From NCBI RefSeq assembly GCF_004000825.1, contig NZ_BILZ01000012.1, positions 1-64,000 of the forward strand: a stretch of DNA of 64,000 bases, written 5' to 3'. Shown here piece after piece: positions 54,621-63,469 of this stretch. Below the pieces are notes generated by a model. The model saw only the letters and a program-made list of their open reading frames with translations, did not search any database and was not told the origin of the DNA. Within the stretch, counting starts at the first letter, position 1; every line of letters begins with the position of its first letter. Origin of the DNA: Paenibacillus kobensis NBRC 15729 (GTDB taxonomy: Bacteria; Bacillota; Bacilli; Paenibacillales; Paenibacillaceae). The position numbers and the translations under genes were made by a program.

Positions 54621-54911
54621 TTAGACTTGCCACGGCCATGGCGGCTCTGACCACTGCCACGGAAACCGCGAGTAGCTGTGGCCAAATTGCAGCAGCGGGC
54701 CATATTGCATCTCGAACTGGTAGGCACACTGCTGCCGCTGCTGCGCCAGTTGATTAAATTGCTGGAGTGCATGCAAATCATTCGGATGCGTATCCAAATA
54801 CAGAGTCAGCTCGACGAGAGCAAAGTCCAGCTCTTGCAGTTGCCGAAGCTTCTGATAATACTGCTCATCCAGCTTCCGTTCCTCGATCTGCTCTTGCTGT
54901 TGTTCGCTCAA
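54621..54911 (-). CDS. cotJB: Spore coat protein CotJB
   Basis: 96 residues. The family core YYQKLRQLQELDFALVELTLYLDTHPND is clear and is followed by the YGPLLQFGHSYS...WPW ending rich in Pro and Trp. It lies 6 bases after cotJA. Confidence 0.92.
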   Translation of the reverse strand: MSEQQQEQIEERKLDEQYYQKLRQLQELDFALVELTLYLDTHPNDLHALQQFNQLAQQRQQCAYQFEMQYGPLLQFGHSYSRFPWQWSEPPWPWQV

Positions 54912-54917
54912 CGAAGG

Positions 54918-55229
54918 TCACCCCCCTTTTCCTTTCTTGGATTCATATGCGCTGAACAATGCTGGCCATAGCGTCCCGAACTTCAGCGCCTCACTCAGCG
55001 AGAATTGCGGCAAATTCATGGGCTGATAGGGGATATATTGATTCGGCGGTACGACATACGTCTTCACGTACACGGGCGGGCAAGGATCATGGGGACCGAT
55101 AAAAGGCCGCCATTCGCGATAACCCGCTTGATTCACGCCAGCAACAAATGGCTGGGCATATACGTTGGCATTGGCGTTCGCGGTCATCGTTGGATTCACG
55201 TTCGGAATCATGTTGTTATTGCTGTTCAT
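54918..55229 (-). CDS. cotJA: Spore coat-associated protein CotJA
   Basis: 103 residues with the CotJA features YVKTYVVPPNQY and LSEALKFGTLWPALFSAYESKKG; the N-terminal part is longer and richer in Asn than in B. subtilis. AGGAGG lies 9 bases before the ATG at 55229, so the longer frame to 55271 is rejected. It is the first gene of the operon. Confidence 0.9.
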   Translation of the reverse strand: MNSNNNMIPNVNPTMTANANANVYAQPFVAGVNQAGYREWRPFIGPHDPCPPVYVKTYVVPPNQYIPYQPMNLPQFSLSEALKFGTLWPALFSAYESKKGKGG

Positions 55230-55345
55230 GATCGCCGCCTCCTTCGAGTCGTAATCACTCTTCTCCAACATATGTGCCTGGCGTTTGTCCCAAGAACATG
55301 TGAACTATTTCCCAGGCAATGAACAGCCCTCTTTGTCGTGGACAT

Positions 55346-55374
55346 AAAAAAGAACATACAGGTGTCGTATGTTC
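55346..55374 (-). terminator. Terminator of the 127-residue membrane protein gene
   Basis: On the minus strand GAACATAC pairs with GTATGTTC (7-base loop) and is followed by TTTTTT. Confidence 0.85.
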
Positions 55375-55423
55375 GAATAAATTCTAGATTTTTCCTTTGT
55401 AAATCTACTCAATCATGATTTTA

Positions 55424-55804
55424 TCATCGTTTCTTTTCTTTGAAGAATAACATCACGCTATAGAGAAGCAACAACACCAATCCAATATTAAAGCCATAAT
55501 AAATATGAGTTATTCTCATCCTTAATAGCCAAGGATCGATAAGATCGCCATTCAATGTTCTGTCCTTTATAATCTCCGCCATTTCCTCGTTACTTGAATA
55601 CTTCGCTTCGCCAAAAACAGGATATTCAAATGGTTTTGTAACTAATGCATTCGGCGGATAAAACTCCACCCACTGTTGTCCAGTCCATCTATCTACTTTA
55701 TATTCCATATCCCCAGTAATAAAAGAATCTTTATCCCATCTGAATATCCCTAGCATGATAGATATGAGGAGAAGAAATACGATCAAAATAATTTTTGATT
55801 TCAT
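55424..55804 (-). CDS. Two-helix membrane protein, function unknown
   Basis: 126 residues with a membrane helix at each end (about 4-22 and 101-120) and an extracellular middle domain containing WTGQQWVEF. GGAGG lies 6 bases before the second ATG (55804), which I prefer to 55807. It is A/T-richer than its neighbours and may be a recent arrival. A single gene with its own terminator. Confidence 0.7.
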   Translation of the reverse strand: MKSKIILIVFLLLISIMLGIFRWDKDSFITGDMEYKVDRWTGQQWVEFYPPNALVTKPFEYPVFGEAKYSSNEEMAEIIKDRTLNGDLIDPWLLRMRITHIYYGFNIGLVLLLLYSVMLFFKEKKR

Positions 55805-55807
55805 CAT

Positions 55808-56301
55808 TTACCTCCAGAATATTCAACTAATGTGGTTGGATTTATTCCCTTTCTTTGAAGTCATGGCTTAATAAGATTAATCAACAACATCTCTTATTAT
55901 TTACAGGTCTATATTACCCTTTTTTAGTAATTCAACATATAGTGAAACAGTTTTCGGGGTGATGACCTTTCGCACAGCCTATTTTAAGTGAAAATCAAGT
56001 AATCAGGAGAAAAAGTTCAAAAAACCTCTACCCAGAGCAGAAGGGGCCGATGCCTGCATACTGCTGAGGAGAGGTTGGTTTTTGAAATGACGTACACGGG
56101 GAACGGAGAAGACGAATCATTCTGAAGAAGCGAGCCTTTGCTTTCGAAGTAGCTTTTCACCGAGAAACTTGTAGCTAGCCGTTTTTATCGGATTTCCACA
56201 CTGGATGATTGTTCAAAATGTCTGGCAACAACAGCGAACGGAAGAACATTCGTCTGAGGAGTGGGAGCGGTATAATTCCTACTTGTGCAGCCTTAAGACT
56301 T
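55808..56301. other. Intergenic stretch of 494 bp
   Basis: I see no convincing gene. An imperfect inverted repeat at about 56020-56085 (AACCTCT with AGAGGTT) ends in TTTTTG on the plus strand and could be a terminator relic. Short frames here lack ribosome sites and family features. Confidence 0.5.
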
Positions 56302-57636
56302 CTATTCCTCCGGCTCCAACTCTGAATCCTGCTTATAAATGTTAACCCGCAACACCCTAAGCGGCTCGCATTCTGCGACCTCGAACCAGTAGCTGTCGTA
56401 AGCAATTCGAGCGCCCTGTACGGGCACGCCCTCCATCCTCGTGAACAGCCAACCGCCAATCGAATCGACGTCCTCGTCGACGATTTCAAGACCGAACATA
56501 TCGTTCACGTCCTCGATCAACATCCGTCCTTCGACAGATGTGATGTCACCTTTCACGACGACGCTCGGCTGCTCCGTATCGAACTCGTCGTGAATCTCGC
56601 CAACGATTTCTTCCAGAATGAGCTCCGTCGTCAGCATACCAGCTGTTCCGCCATATTCGTCGACGACGATCGCAAGCTGCGAATGCTTCCGCTGCATCAG
56701 CTTCAGCACATCGCTAATCTCCATCGACTCGGGCACGCTCAGGATCGGACGAATAAACCGGCGAATGTCTTTCTTTCCGAGACCGTCCGCTGTCAGCAGA
56801 TCGGTAATATGGACGAAGCCGATAATTTGATCTTTGTCTTCGATGCCAACAGGGTACCGGGTATGCTTAGTTGTAAATACATGCTTCACAATCTCATCAT
56901 ACGTCTGGTCCATATAGATGCAATCCATGTCTGTTCGCGGCAGCATCACTTCCCGTGCCAACCGGTCCGAGAACTCGAATATGTTATCGAACAGCGTCAT
57001 CTCGTCCTTATCGATGACGCCGCTCTGTGCGCTTTGATCCATCAGAATACGAATTTCTTCCTCAGTATGTACACCTTCCATCTCGCTGGCAGGCCGAACG
57101 CCGATCAACCGGAGAAGCCGGTTCGCCGTTCCGTTAAGCAGCCAGATCGCAGGCAGGAAGATACGGTGGAACATCATAAGCGGCCAAGACAGCCATAACG
57201 ACACGCTCTCGGACTTCTGGATCGCAAGCGACTTCGGCGCCAGCTCTCCAAGCACAATGTGCATGAACGTAATGACGATAAAGCCGATAATGACCGACAA
57301 AGTCGATATCAGCACCTTATCTGTTACGCCGAACGTATACAATAGCGGTTCGACGATCAGCTCCGAAATCGCCGGCTCGCCTACCCAGCCAAGACCTAGC
57401 GATGCGAGCGTAATGCCAAGCTGTGTCGCGGATAGATAGGCATCCAGTTTCCGGTTCACCTTCAGCGCATATTTGGCGCGAGCGTTCCCTTCATTCGCAA
57501 GCTGTGTCAGCCGCGTCTGTCGCACTTTCACTAATGCGAACTCGGCGGCGACGAAGAAAGCGTTCAGCAGAACGAGCACGATAACGATTAGCAAATTCGT
57601 AATAATCGATCCCGGCATAAATTCGGTATGGTCCAA
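56302..57636 (-). CDS. Hemolysin-family membrane protein (DUF21, CBS pair, CorC/HlyC domain)
   Basis: 444 residues: a DUF21/CNNM membrane domain with about four helices (about 12-175), a CBS pair (about 205-335, PRTDMDCIYMDQ and LSVPESMEISDVLKLM) and a C-terminal CorC_HlyC transporter-associated domain. Relatives are implicated in magnesium or other divalent-cation homeostasis; the hemolysin name is historical. It lies 22 bp after yfkAB and may be cotranscribed with it. Confidence 0.93.
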   Translation of the reverse strand: MDHTEFMPGSIITNLLIVIVLVLLNAFFVAAEFALVKVRQTRLTQLANEGNARAKYALKVNRKLDAYLSATQLGITLASLGLGWVGEPAISELIVEPLLYTFGVTDKVLISTLSVIIGFIVITFMHIVLGELAPKSLAIQKSESVSLWLSWPLMMFHRIFLPAIWLLNGTANRLLRLIGVRPASEMEGVHTEEEIRILMDQSAQSGVIDKDEMTLFDNIFEFSDRLAREVMLPRTDMDCIYMDQTYDEIVKHVFTTKHTRYPVGIEDKDQIIGFVHITDLLTADGLGKKDIRRFIRPILSVPESMEISDVLKLMQRKHSQLAIVVDEYGGTAGMLTTELILEEIVGEIHDEFDTEQPSVVVKGDITSVEGRMLIEDVNDMFGLEIVDEDVDSIGGWLFTRMEGVPVQGARIAYDSYWFEVAECEPLRVLRVNIYKQDSELEPEE

Positions 57637-57658
57637 ATCGGCACTTCTCCTTTAATCA

Positions 57659-58801
57659 TTAATCGATGATTGCCGTACGCCGGAGGAAATCGTCATTTTT
57701 ATAATACATATCTTTCACGAGCAAGTTCGGTCCGCAGCAGCCAGCAGCAGGACAATGACATCCGACTGACTGCGCAAGATCTCCTTGGAGCCACCGTTCG
57801 AAGACGTCATCCAACCGGTCCTCCTTCACGTTGCCGAATGCCTGAACGTCAGCGAAATCCGTGACGAACACGTCGCCAGTGAACAAATTGACATTAAGCC
57901 TATTGCGCCCGTCCGGATCGTTGCGAACGGTCACGTTAGGCTCCGAAGCGAGCCGAGTGAGCAGTGCGCGTTCTTCCTTGTTCGTGCTGCAGCGGAAGAA
58001 CGGCAGTGTACCGAACAGCATCCATATCGATTGGTCACGCGCATCGAGAAGACGCTCGATTGCAGCACGCATTTCCTCACGGGAAAGCATTGGCAGGTCG
58101 CGAGCGAAAGAACTCGGATACATCGGATGCACTTCGTGCCGCTGGCAACCCATCTCCACGATCAACTGATGAATCTCCGCTATCTTATTATGGGTCCGAT
58201 AGTTGATCATCGATTCAGCGGATACAAGAACTCCTGCTTCGCTCAACCGGCGCGCATTGTCGATCATCCGCTCATACAGACGGACAGCTGTTTCCCGAGA
58301 CACCGAATGACCTGCCTTCGCGAACCCAACCTGATGGAAATCGTCTGCCGTCGTATAATTGAACGATATATGCATGACGTCAAGATACGGCGCCATTTGC
58401 TCATAACGTTTGTAGTCGAGCGTTACATTCGAATTAATTTGCGAACGGATTCCCCGGCTGCGTGCGTAGCGAAGGAGCGGCACGATGTAATTCCGTACCG
58501 TTGCATCCGAGAAGGAAGGCTCGCCTCCGGTAATGCTGATCGTCTCCAAATGCTCGACCTCGTCCAGCTTGCGCAGCATAAGATCCAGAGGCATCTTCGC
58601 CGGTTCAGCCATGACGAGCGTATCGCCGACGGCACAATGCTCGCACCGCATATTGCACAAATTCGAAACGGTCATTTCGACGCTTGTCAGCACATGGCGT
58701 CCGTGCCGCTGCAGCGAAACGATGGGATCCCAAGGGTCATTCGCCGGCGATAGCGGCTTGCTCGGGACGGATTGATTGTTCAACGCTAATATATGATTCA
58801 T
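57659..58801 (-). CDS. yfkAB: Radical SAM protein YfkAB
   Basis: Radical S-adenosylmethionine enzyme of unknown substrate. The iron-sulfur motif CNMRCEHC gives Cys49, Cys53 and Cys56 (numbered from the ATG at 58801), followed by the SITGGEPSFSD glycine motif. The C-terminal CHCPAAGCCGPN cluster is the auxiliary Cys-rich end characteristic of YfkAB. The product is 380 residues. A GTG three codons upstream is an alternative start. Confidence 0.9.
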   Translation of the reverse strand: MNHILALNNQSVPSKPLSPANDPWDPIVSLQRHGRHVLTSVEMTVSNLCNMRCEHCAVGDTLVMAEPAKMPLDLMLRKLDEVEHLETISITGGEPSFSDATVRNYIVPLLRYARSRGIRSQINSNVTLDYKRYEQMAPYLDVMHISFNYTTADDFHQVGFAKAGHSVSRETAVRLYERMIDNARRLSEAGVLVSAESMINYRTHNKIAEIHQLIVEMGCQRHEVHPMYPSSFARDLPMLSREEMRAAIERLLDARDQSIWMLFGTLPFFRCSTNKEERALLTRLASEPNVTVRNDPDGRNRLNVNLFTGDVFVTDFADVQAFGNVKEDRLDDVFERWLQGDLAQSVGCHCPAAGCCGPNLLVKDMYYKNDDFLRRTAIID

Positions 58802-58932
58802 GTTCAGCACCTATTTTCAACATTTATGAATGAAAGCTTTACCTTCCATTGTAATATTCGAAGCGGCGGGACGCAAATAACGTTTTCTTCAAATCGTGAG
58901 GCCAACACCGCGTATACCTGGCCCTGGTAGAC

Positions 58933-58963
58933 AAAAAATAAATCCCGCCACCAGGGCGGGATT
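58933..58963 (-). terminator. Terminator of the HD-GYP gene
   Basis: On the minus strand AATCCCGCC pairs with GGCGGGATT around 5 bases, followed by TATTTTTTG, just after the HD-GYP stop. Confidence 0.9.
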
Positions 58964-58972
58964 GTTGCGCTA

Positions 58973-60088
58973 TTATAATCCTGCAGCATTCGGCACTTCC
59001 GTCGATTCGTTATTGACTCCTACAATCATCGTTGTTAATTGTTTGGATAAATCGATTTCATAAGGCGATCCGATTGCTTCGCCGCATTCTTCCAATACAC
59101 GAATAATCGGCCGGTGGGGACAAGCGGCATTAATATCAACGACGACTCCCGTCTCTCCGCTATTCATGGTGACCGTCAAGCCGATCGGATAGATCGCGAC
59201 TTTGTCGCGGAACTGTTGAACCATATGCTGCTCGTAAAGCGTGCCCGTACCGGCATATAACAGCTCGATCGCCTGATGCGGCAGCATCGCTTCCCGGTAA
59301 ACTCGCCTCGACGTCATCGCATCATACGAATCAACGAGACCGATCCACTTCGCGTATTCGTGGATTTCGTTGCCATGAAGACCTCTCGGATAACCGCTGC
59401 CATCCAGCCTTTCATGATGCTGTAGTGCGCAGTGTGCAGTCAAGAGCGGAATGTTAGGCTCATCCTTCAGCATCTTGTAGCCAATCTCCGTATGCTGCTT
59501 CATAATTTCGAACTCATCCTGCGTCAGCTTGCCGGGCTTCTTCAATATTTCGACCGGAACTTGGCTCTTCCCGACATCGTGCAGAATCGCCCCCATCCCA
59601 AGCGCCTTCAATTCATCGCGGTTGTACCCCTCGGCAATGCCAAGCAGCGTCGTATAGACGCAGACGTTCAACGAATGCTGGTACAAATAATGGTCGACGG
59701 AGCTTAAGTTCATCAGCATAATCATGGCGTCCGGCTGCGCGGTCAAATCATCCAAAACCATGTTCATGATGTTGTGATAATTTTTCGATATATACGGATA
59801 CGTAACGCCCCGCTTGCCGTTCGGCCGGTCCATCATTTGCCGGAACGTTTGCCGAATCTCCTTCAGCGCATAACGGAGAGTGTCATCACTAATAATGTCC
59901 GGAACGACCATATCGTCCAGACGTTTATCCATTATATAGACGTAAGAAATTCCGGTTTCCTTCAACCGTCTGATCATTCGAGCGGTAAGCTCAATATCCT
60001 CAGCCAGCAGTACGAGACCTTCATCGGAAAAAATCTTCTTCGCCAGCCTCATACCAGGCTGACACATCGATATGGGCATTAAGCGCAT
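58973..60088 (-). CDS. HD-GYP domain phosphodiesterase, probable c-di-GMP hydrolase
   Basis: 371 residues. The N-terminal half (about 1-120) has no clear family. The C-terminal HD-GYP domain shows ILHDVGKSQVP, KQHTEIGYKML and HHERLDGSGYPRG, the last being the HHExxDGxGYP signature. Such enzymes typically hydrolyse cyclic di-GMP. I prefer the ATG at 60088 (MRLMPISMCQPGMRLAKKIF) to the longer frame from 60154, although the ribosome site is weak in both cases. Confidence 0.88.
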   Translation of the reverse strand: MRLMPISMCQPGMRLAKKIFSDEGLVLLAEDIELTARMIRRLKETGISYVYIMDKRLDDMVVPDIISDDTLRYALKEIRQTFRQMMDRPNGKRGVTYPYISKNYHNIMNMVLDDLTAQPDAMIMLMNLSSVDHYLYQHSLNVCVYTTLLGIAEGYNRDELKALGMGAILHDVGKSQVPVEILKKPGKLTQDEFEIMKQHTEIGYKMLKDEPNIPLLTAHCALQHHERLDGSGYPRGLHGNEIHEYAKWIGLVDSYDAMTSRRVYREAMLPHQAIELLYAGTGTLYEQHMVQQFRDKVAIYPIGLTVTMNSGETGVVVDINAACPHRPIIRVLEECGEAIGSPYEIDLSKQLTTMIVGVNNESTEVPNAAGL

Positions 60089-60292
60089 CTTATTATCCCG
60101 CCCCGCAACTGGTGTATGCTCTAATCCTAATGCAAGACAAAACGCTATCGGCATTTGTCGAGCGAGAAATCTACTATATTATATCGGTTAGCAATGCTTG
60201 TATTGTTAATGTAAGAGATAAATAAGAAAAGAGCAACCAATATTTCGGGAAAATCCGACATATTACGCCAAAAAAAATCGTTCGAGTAGGAG

Positions 60293-61750
60293 CTATGTTG
60301 CCGCTCCGCCTCGAACGATGATCCTTTCTCTGGCAGCCTCTGCAATGGAATCGCTGTCATGCAGCGCGTCCGCAAGCAAATCCCGAATAAATTCCGGCAA
60401 ATAGTAGCGGACTTCCGTTCCTTGCTTTATCGACAAATACCCTACCCCGAATGTGAACATGTCGATCGTCCCGACCGTATATTCACGCTCATCATTTAAC
60501 GGCTCATCCCCGACAAAGGCGGCTGACAATTGCAGTTGCCCGGATGCCGTATGTTCCACCTCAAGCCTCATCCCATCCACCGACAGCGTGCCGAGCACCA
60601 AACCGCGGAAGCCGAACCCTCGGATCGGCATCTCGATATACTCAGGCTGCAGCGATTGCTCCAGCGCCTCTCGAATATGAGCACCGCTCAGCTTCATTCG
60701 GCAAGGGTTGATCGGGGATGGGCAGATAGCATGGAGCTCACCGGCCGTCACATCGCCAGCAGAAAGTCCGGCAAGCAGCTGGCCGTTGTTCACAAGACCG
60801 ATCTCCGCTTGCGTCCAGCGTCGCAGGCTCGCTGCCAGCAGGTTCGGAAGCGGAGATTCCTGATCCGTGCGGGCTTCCAGCGCCGTCTCGAGGTGCGCAA
60901 CGACGCACCCAAGCCTTTCCGATGACAGCTCGCGGTAACGCTCTATGATGTCAGCCGCCTCAGGATGCTCGTCATAGGCTGCGACCGGAACGCAGGATGC
61001 CCGGAACCTGGGCCGGGACGTCGCCGGATCGATTCCAATCTCGATGCGGCCAATCCGTTCGCCGAACTTGCCTGCAGCACATACCGTCGTTGTTCCGATT
61101 ACGAGCGGCTCCTCGAGCAGATGATGCGTGTGGCCGCCAAGAATAAGATCAATGCCTGGGGCCTCTTCTGCCATGCGGCGGTCAAGCGGCAGTCCGATGT
61201 GAGACATCACGACGAGTACATCAACATGCGGCCGCAGCTTCGCTGCCTCGGCAGCTGCAGCAGCAATCGGATCGGTCACTTCCCACCCGAGCAGCTCATA
61301 GAAGTCGGGAAATCGTGCGGTTACGCCAATCAGTCCGATCCGAATGCCGCCCTTGCTGATAATCGTGGAAGGCGCCAGCCAAGCCGGGCATTCGCTGTCA
61401 TGCAGCTGTTTGACATTCGCGACAAGCACCGGAAATTTCGCATAGTTCCGGTATACCGATTCAAGCGTCTCCGGGACAAACGTTAACCCTTCGTTATTGC
61501 CAAGTGTTGCTGCTTCGCAGCATGCGGCATGAAGCAGCTCAATGTTAACTGCGCCGTCACTGCCTTCTGTTTCGGGACGCATTCGGTCCATATGGTCTCC
61601 GATGTCGACTGCAAGGACGCGGTCGCTTCCATAGAAACGACGCTCTTCCGCGATGAGCGACGCCATTCTGGCGGCATTCTCCAGACGGCTATGAATGTCA
61701 TTGCTGTGCAGCAGCACGGCTTCAACCGGCCAATTATTCGCTGTTTCCAT
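60293..61750 (-). CDS. Metallophosphatase/5'-nucleotidase family protein (YunD-like)
   Basis: 485 residues: an N-terminal calcineurin-like phosphoesterase with metal motifs LLHSNDIHSRL, VDIGDHMDR, TLGNNEG and VMSHIG, GGHTHH, and a C-terminal 5'-nucleotidase domain. No signal peptide is visible, so it is cytoplasmic, unlike secreted UshA. YunD and related proteins act on nucleotides or similar phosphoesters; the substrate is not certain. Confidence 0.9.
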   Translation of the reverse strand: METANNWPVEAVLLHSNDIHSRLENAARMASLIAEERRFYGSDRVLAVDIGDHMDRMRPETEGSDGAVNIELLHAACCEAATLGNNEGLTFVPETLESVYRNYAKFPVLVANVKQLHDSECPAWLAPSTIISKGGIRIGLIGVTARFPDFYELLGWEVTDPIAAAAAEAAKLRPHVDVLVVMSHIGLPLDRRMAEEAPGIDLILGGHTHHLLEEPLVIGTTTVCAAGKFGERIGRIEIGIDPATSRPRFRASCVPVAAYDEHPEAADIIERYRELSSERLGCVVAHLETALEARTDQESPLPNLLAASLRRWTQAEIGLVNNGQLLAGLSAGDVTAGELHAICPSPINPCRMKLSGAHIREALEQSLQPEYIEMPIRGFGFRGLVLGTLSVDGMRLEVEHTASGQLQLSAAFVGDEPLNDEREYTVGTIDMFTFGVGYLSIKQGTEVRYYLPEFIRDLLADALHDSDSIAEAARERIIVRGGAAT

Positions 61751-61801
61751 GCCTGCCTCCTTGCCAATCGACTCGTTATTAGCACGAGCTCAACTCGTTA
61801 A

Positions 61802-62305
61802 TCATTTTTTCAATCTTAAATCATCGGCAGAGAACTGACTTTTAAAACCATAAGAAGCTTCTGACTCGCCTTCCTCATCGACACAGACGACAATGCGCAC
61901 GACGTTCTTTACATTCAGACACTTGCTCGTGCCGTTCGGAACGTAGAAACGAAGCGGACCGGCGCTATCCAGCCGCTGCTCCTCCTCTTTCGCATACAGT
62001 ACAGCCGCATCCTTCAATTGGGACCATGGAATGACCGCTTCAAATGAATCCGCGGCATATAATTTCAAATGAGTAGCTGGAGAGAGTGAGCATTGGCTTG
62101 TATGGGTTATGAGATGGAGCCATTCCGTATACCATGTTGTCCAATCGAAAGCGAAGCCGACCGCGCCAGGTACTCGTTCTTCAATCGGGAATACGACTCC
62201 CGCAAGCTCTGCCATCATACTCGGCGTCCACAGTTCGATGCCGAATTGCTCATGCTCGATCTCTATGCTGTCCTTCTTCCCTCCATTGTACGATATATGC
62301 GCCAT
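61802..62305 (-). CDS. Small molybdopterin-binding (sulfite-oxidase-fold) domain protein
   Basis: 167 residues beginning MAHISYNGGKKDSIEIEH. The segment AGPLRFYVPNGTSKCLNVKNVVRIVV resembles the end of the oxidoreductase molybdopterin-binding domain. It is only half the normal domain length and clear catalytic features are lacking, so it may be a degenerate or accessory form. It lies 40 bp after moaA on the same strand, which supports a molybdenum-cofactor link. Confidence 0.6.
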   Translation of the reverse strand: MAHISYNGGKKDSIEIEHEQFGIELWTPSMMAELAGVVFPIEERVPGAVGFAFDWTTWYTEWLHLITHTSQCSLSPATHLKLYAADSFEAVIPWSQLKDAAVLYAKEEEQRLDSAGPLRFYVPNGTSKCLNVKNVVRIVVCVDEEGESEASYGFKSQFSADDLRLKK

Positions 62306-62345
62306 AAAGTCAGTTCTCCTTTCGACTTTGGAATGCCCGGCCTGG

Positions 62346-63347
62346 TTAACCGCCGATCTGCGACATTCTCCGTTCCGTCGGGATATGCGATAATGCGCTG
62401 TCTGCAAGCTTCGCCGCCATTTCATGGCTTGCCGGCTTCAAGTCCATCGCCTTGCGGAACATCGCTTCCATTGCTTCGCTGCTGCCCAGAGCAGGCTTCA
62501 CGTTCAATTCATCCATCCAATACAAGCACGGCTTCAAGTAACCGTCGGCCGTCAGCCGAAGGCGGTTGCACCGTTTGCAGAATTCATCGCTAATCGGATG
62601 AATTAATCCGAACGAACCTTTGCCTCCGATCAGCTCGTAATCGTCGGATGGCCCGTTGCCGCGCATATCGTCGCGGTTCCGATACTGCAGTCCCATACTG
62701 TCCGCCACCTCAAGTACGCGCGCAAGCGGCAAGTAATGGTTGCGCCAGTTATCGTCCGCATGTCCGATCGGCATATATTCAATGAAACGGATATGGAGCG
62801 GCTGCTCCATTGCCATCTGCAGGAAAGATCCGATTTCATCCTCGTTCACGCCGCGGAGCAATACACAGTTCAACTTGATTGGATCAAAGCCGGCCCGGCC
62901 CGCTGCCTCGATCCCTTCCATAACCCGGCGAAGCTCGCCGCGCCTTGCAATAAATCGGAACCTCGCGGAATCGAGCGTGTCCAAGCTTATATTAACGCGA
63001 TTCAATCCGGCATCCCGCAGTGCGTCCGCCTGCTTCGCGAGCAATAGCCCGTTTGTCGTAAGGGATATGTCAGATATGCCGGGGATGCTGGACATTTGAC
63101 GGATCAATCCGTCCAATCCAGGTCTGACAAGCGGTTCCCCGCCTGTAATCCGCAGCTTCGTTATGCCTAGACCGGCTGCCGTCCTGACAACCTCGGTAAT
63201 GTCATCATACGAGAGCAGGTTGGATGCATCCGTAAATTGTACGCCTTCCTCAGGCATACAATAGAGACATCTAAGGTTACACCGGTCCGTCACTGAAATT
63301 CGAAGATAGTTGTGTACCCGACCAAATCGATCCGTCAAAGATTGCAT
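62346..63347 (-). CDS. moaA: GTP 3',8-cyclase MoaA
   Basis: Radical SAM enzyme of the first step of molybdenum-cofactor synthesis. 333 residues. The first iron-sulfur cluster uses Cys23, Cys27 and Cys30 (DRCNLRCLYC), the second uses FCKRCNRLRLTADGYLKPC, and the essential C-terminal Gly-Gly is present. THE GGEPLVRPG motif is intact. It is divergent from the moaD-moaE fusion across 122 bp, so the pathway genes may share a control region. Confidence 0.96.
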   Translation of the reverse strand: MQSLTDRFGRVHNYLRISVTDRCNLRCLYCMPEEGVQFTDASNLLSYDDITEVVRTAAGLGITKLRITGGEPLVRPGLDGLIRQMSSIPGISDISLTTNGLLLAKQADALRDAGLNRVNISLDTLDSARFRFIARRGELRRVMEGIEAAGRAGFDPIKLNCVLLRGVNEDEIGSFLQMAMEQPLHIRFIEYMPIGHADDNWRNHYLPLARVLEVADSMGLQYRNRDDMRGNGPSDDYELIGGKGSFGLIHPISDEFCKRCNRLRLTADGYLKPCLYWMDELNVKPALGSSEAMEAMFRKAMDLKPASHEMAAKLADSALSHIPTERRMSQIGG

Positions 63348-63469
63348 CGTCGGCAGCCTCCTTTACTTACGATACGCAATCGTTTCAATATGAACTAGCA
63401 TAACATTTTTAAGTCAATTATGATATGCTATAAACATATTTATTCCATAGCAATGAGAGGTTTTCTGCC

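Noticed and set aside
56175-56489. Minus-strand 104-codon frame overlapping the 3' end of the CorC/HlyC-type gene
   Set aside because: Overlaps a well-supported gene in another frame and has no family features or ribosome site.
58804-58989. Minus-strand 61-codon frame between HD-GYP and yfkAB
   Set aside because: It runs through the HD-GYP terminator and shows no ribosome site.
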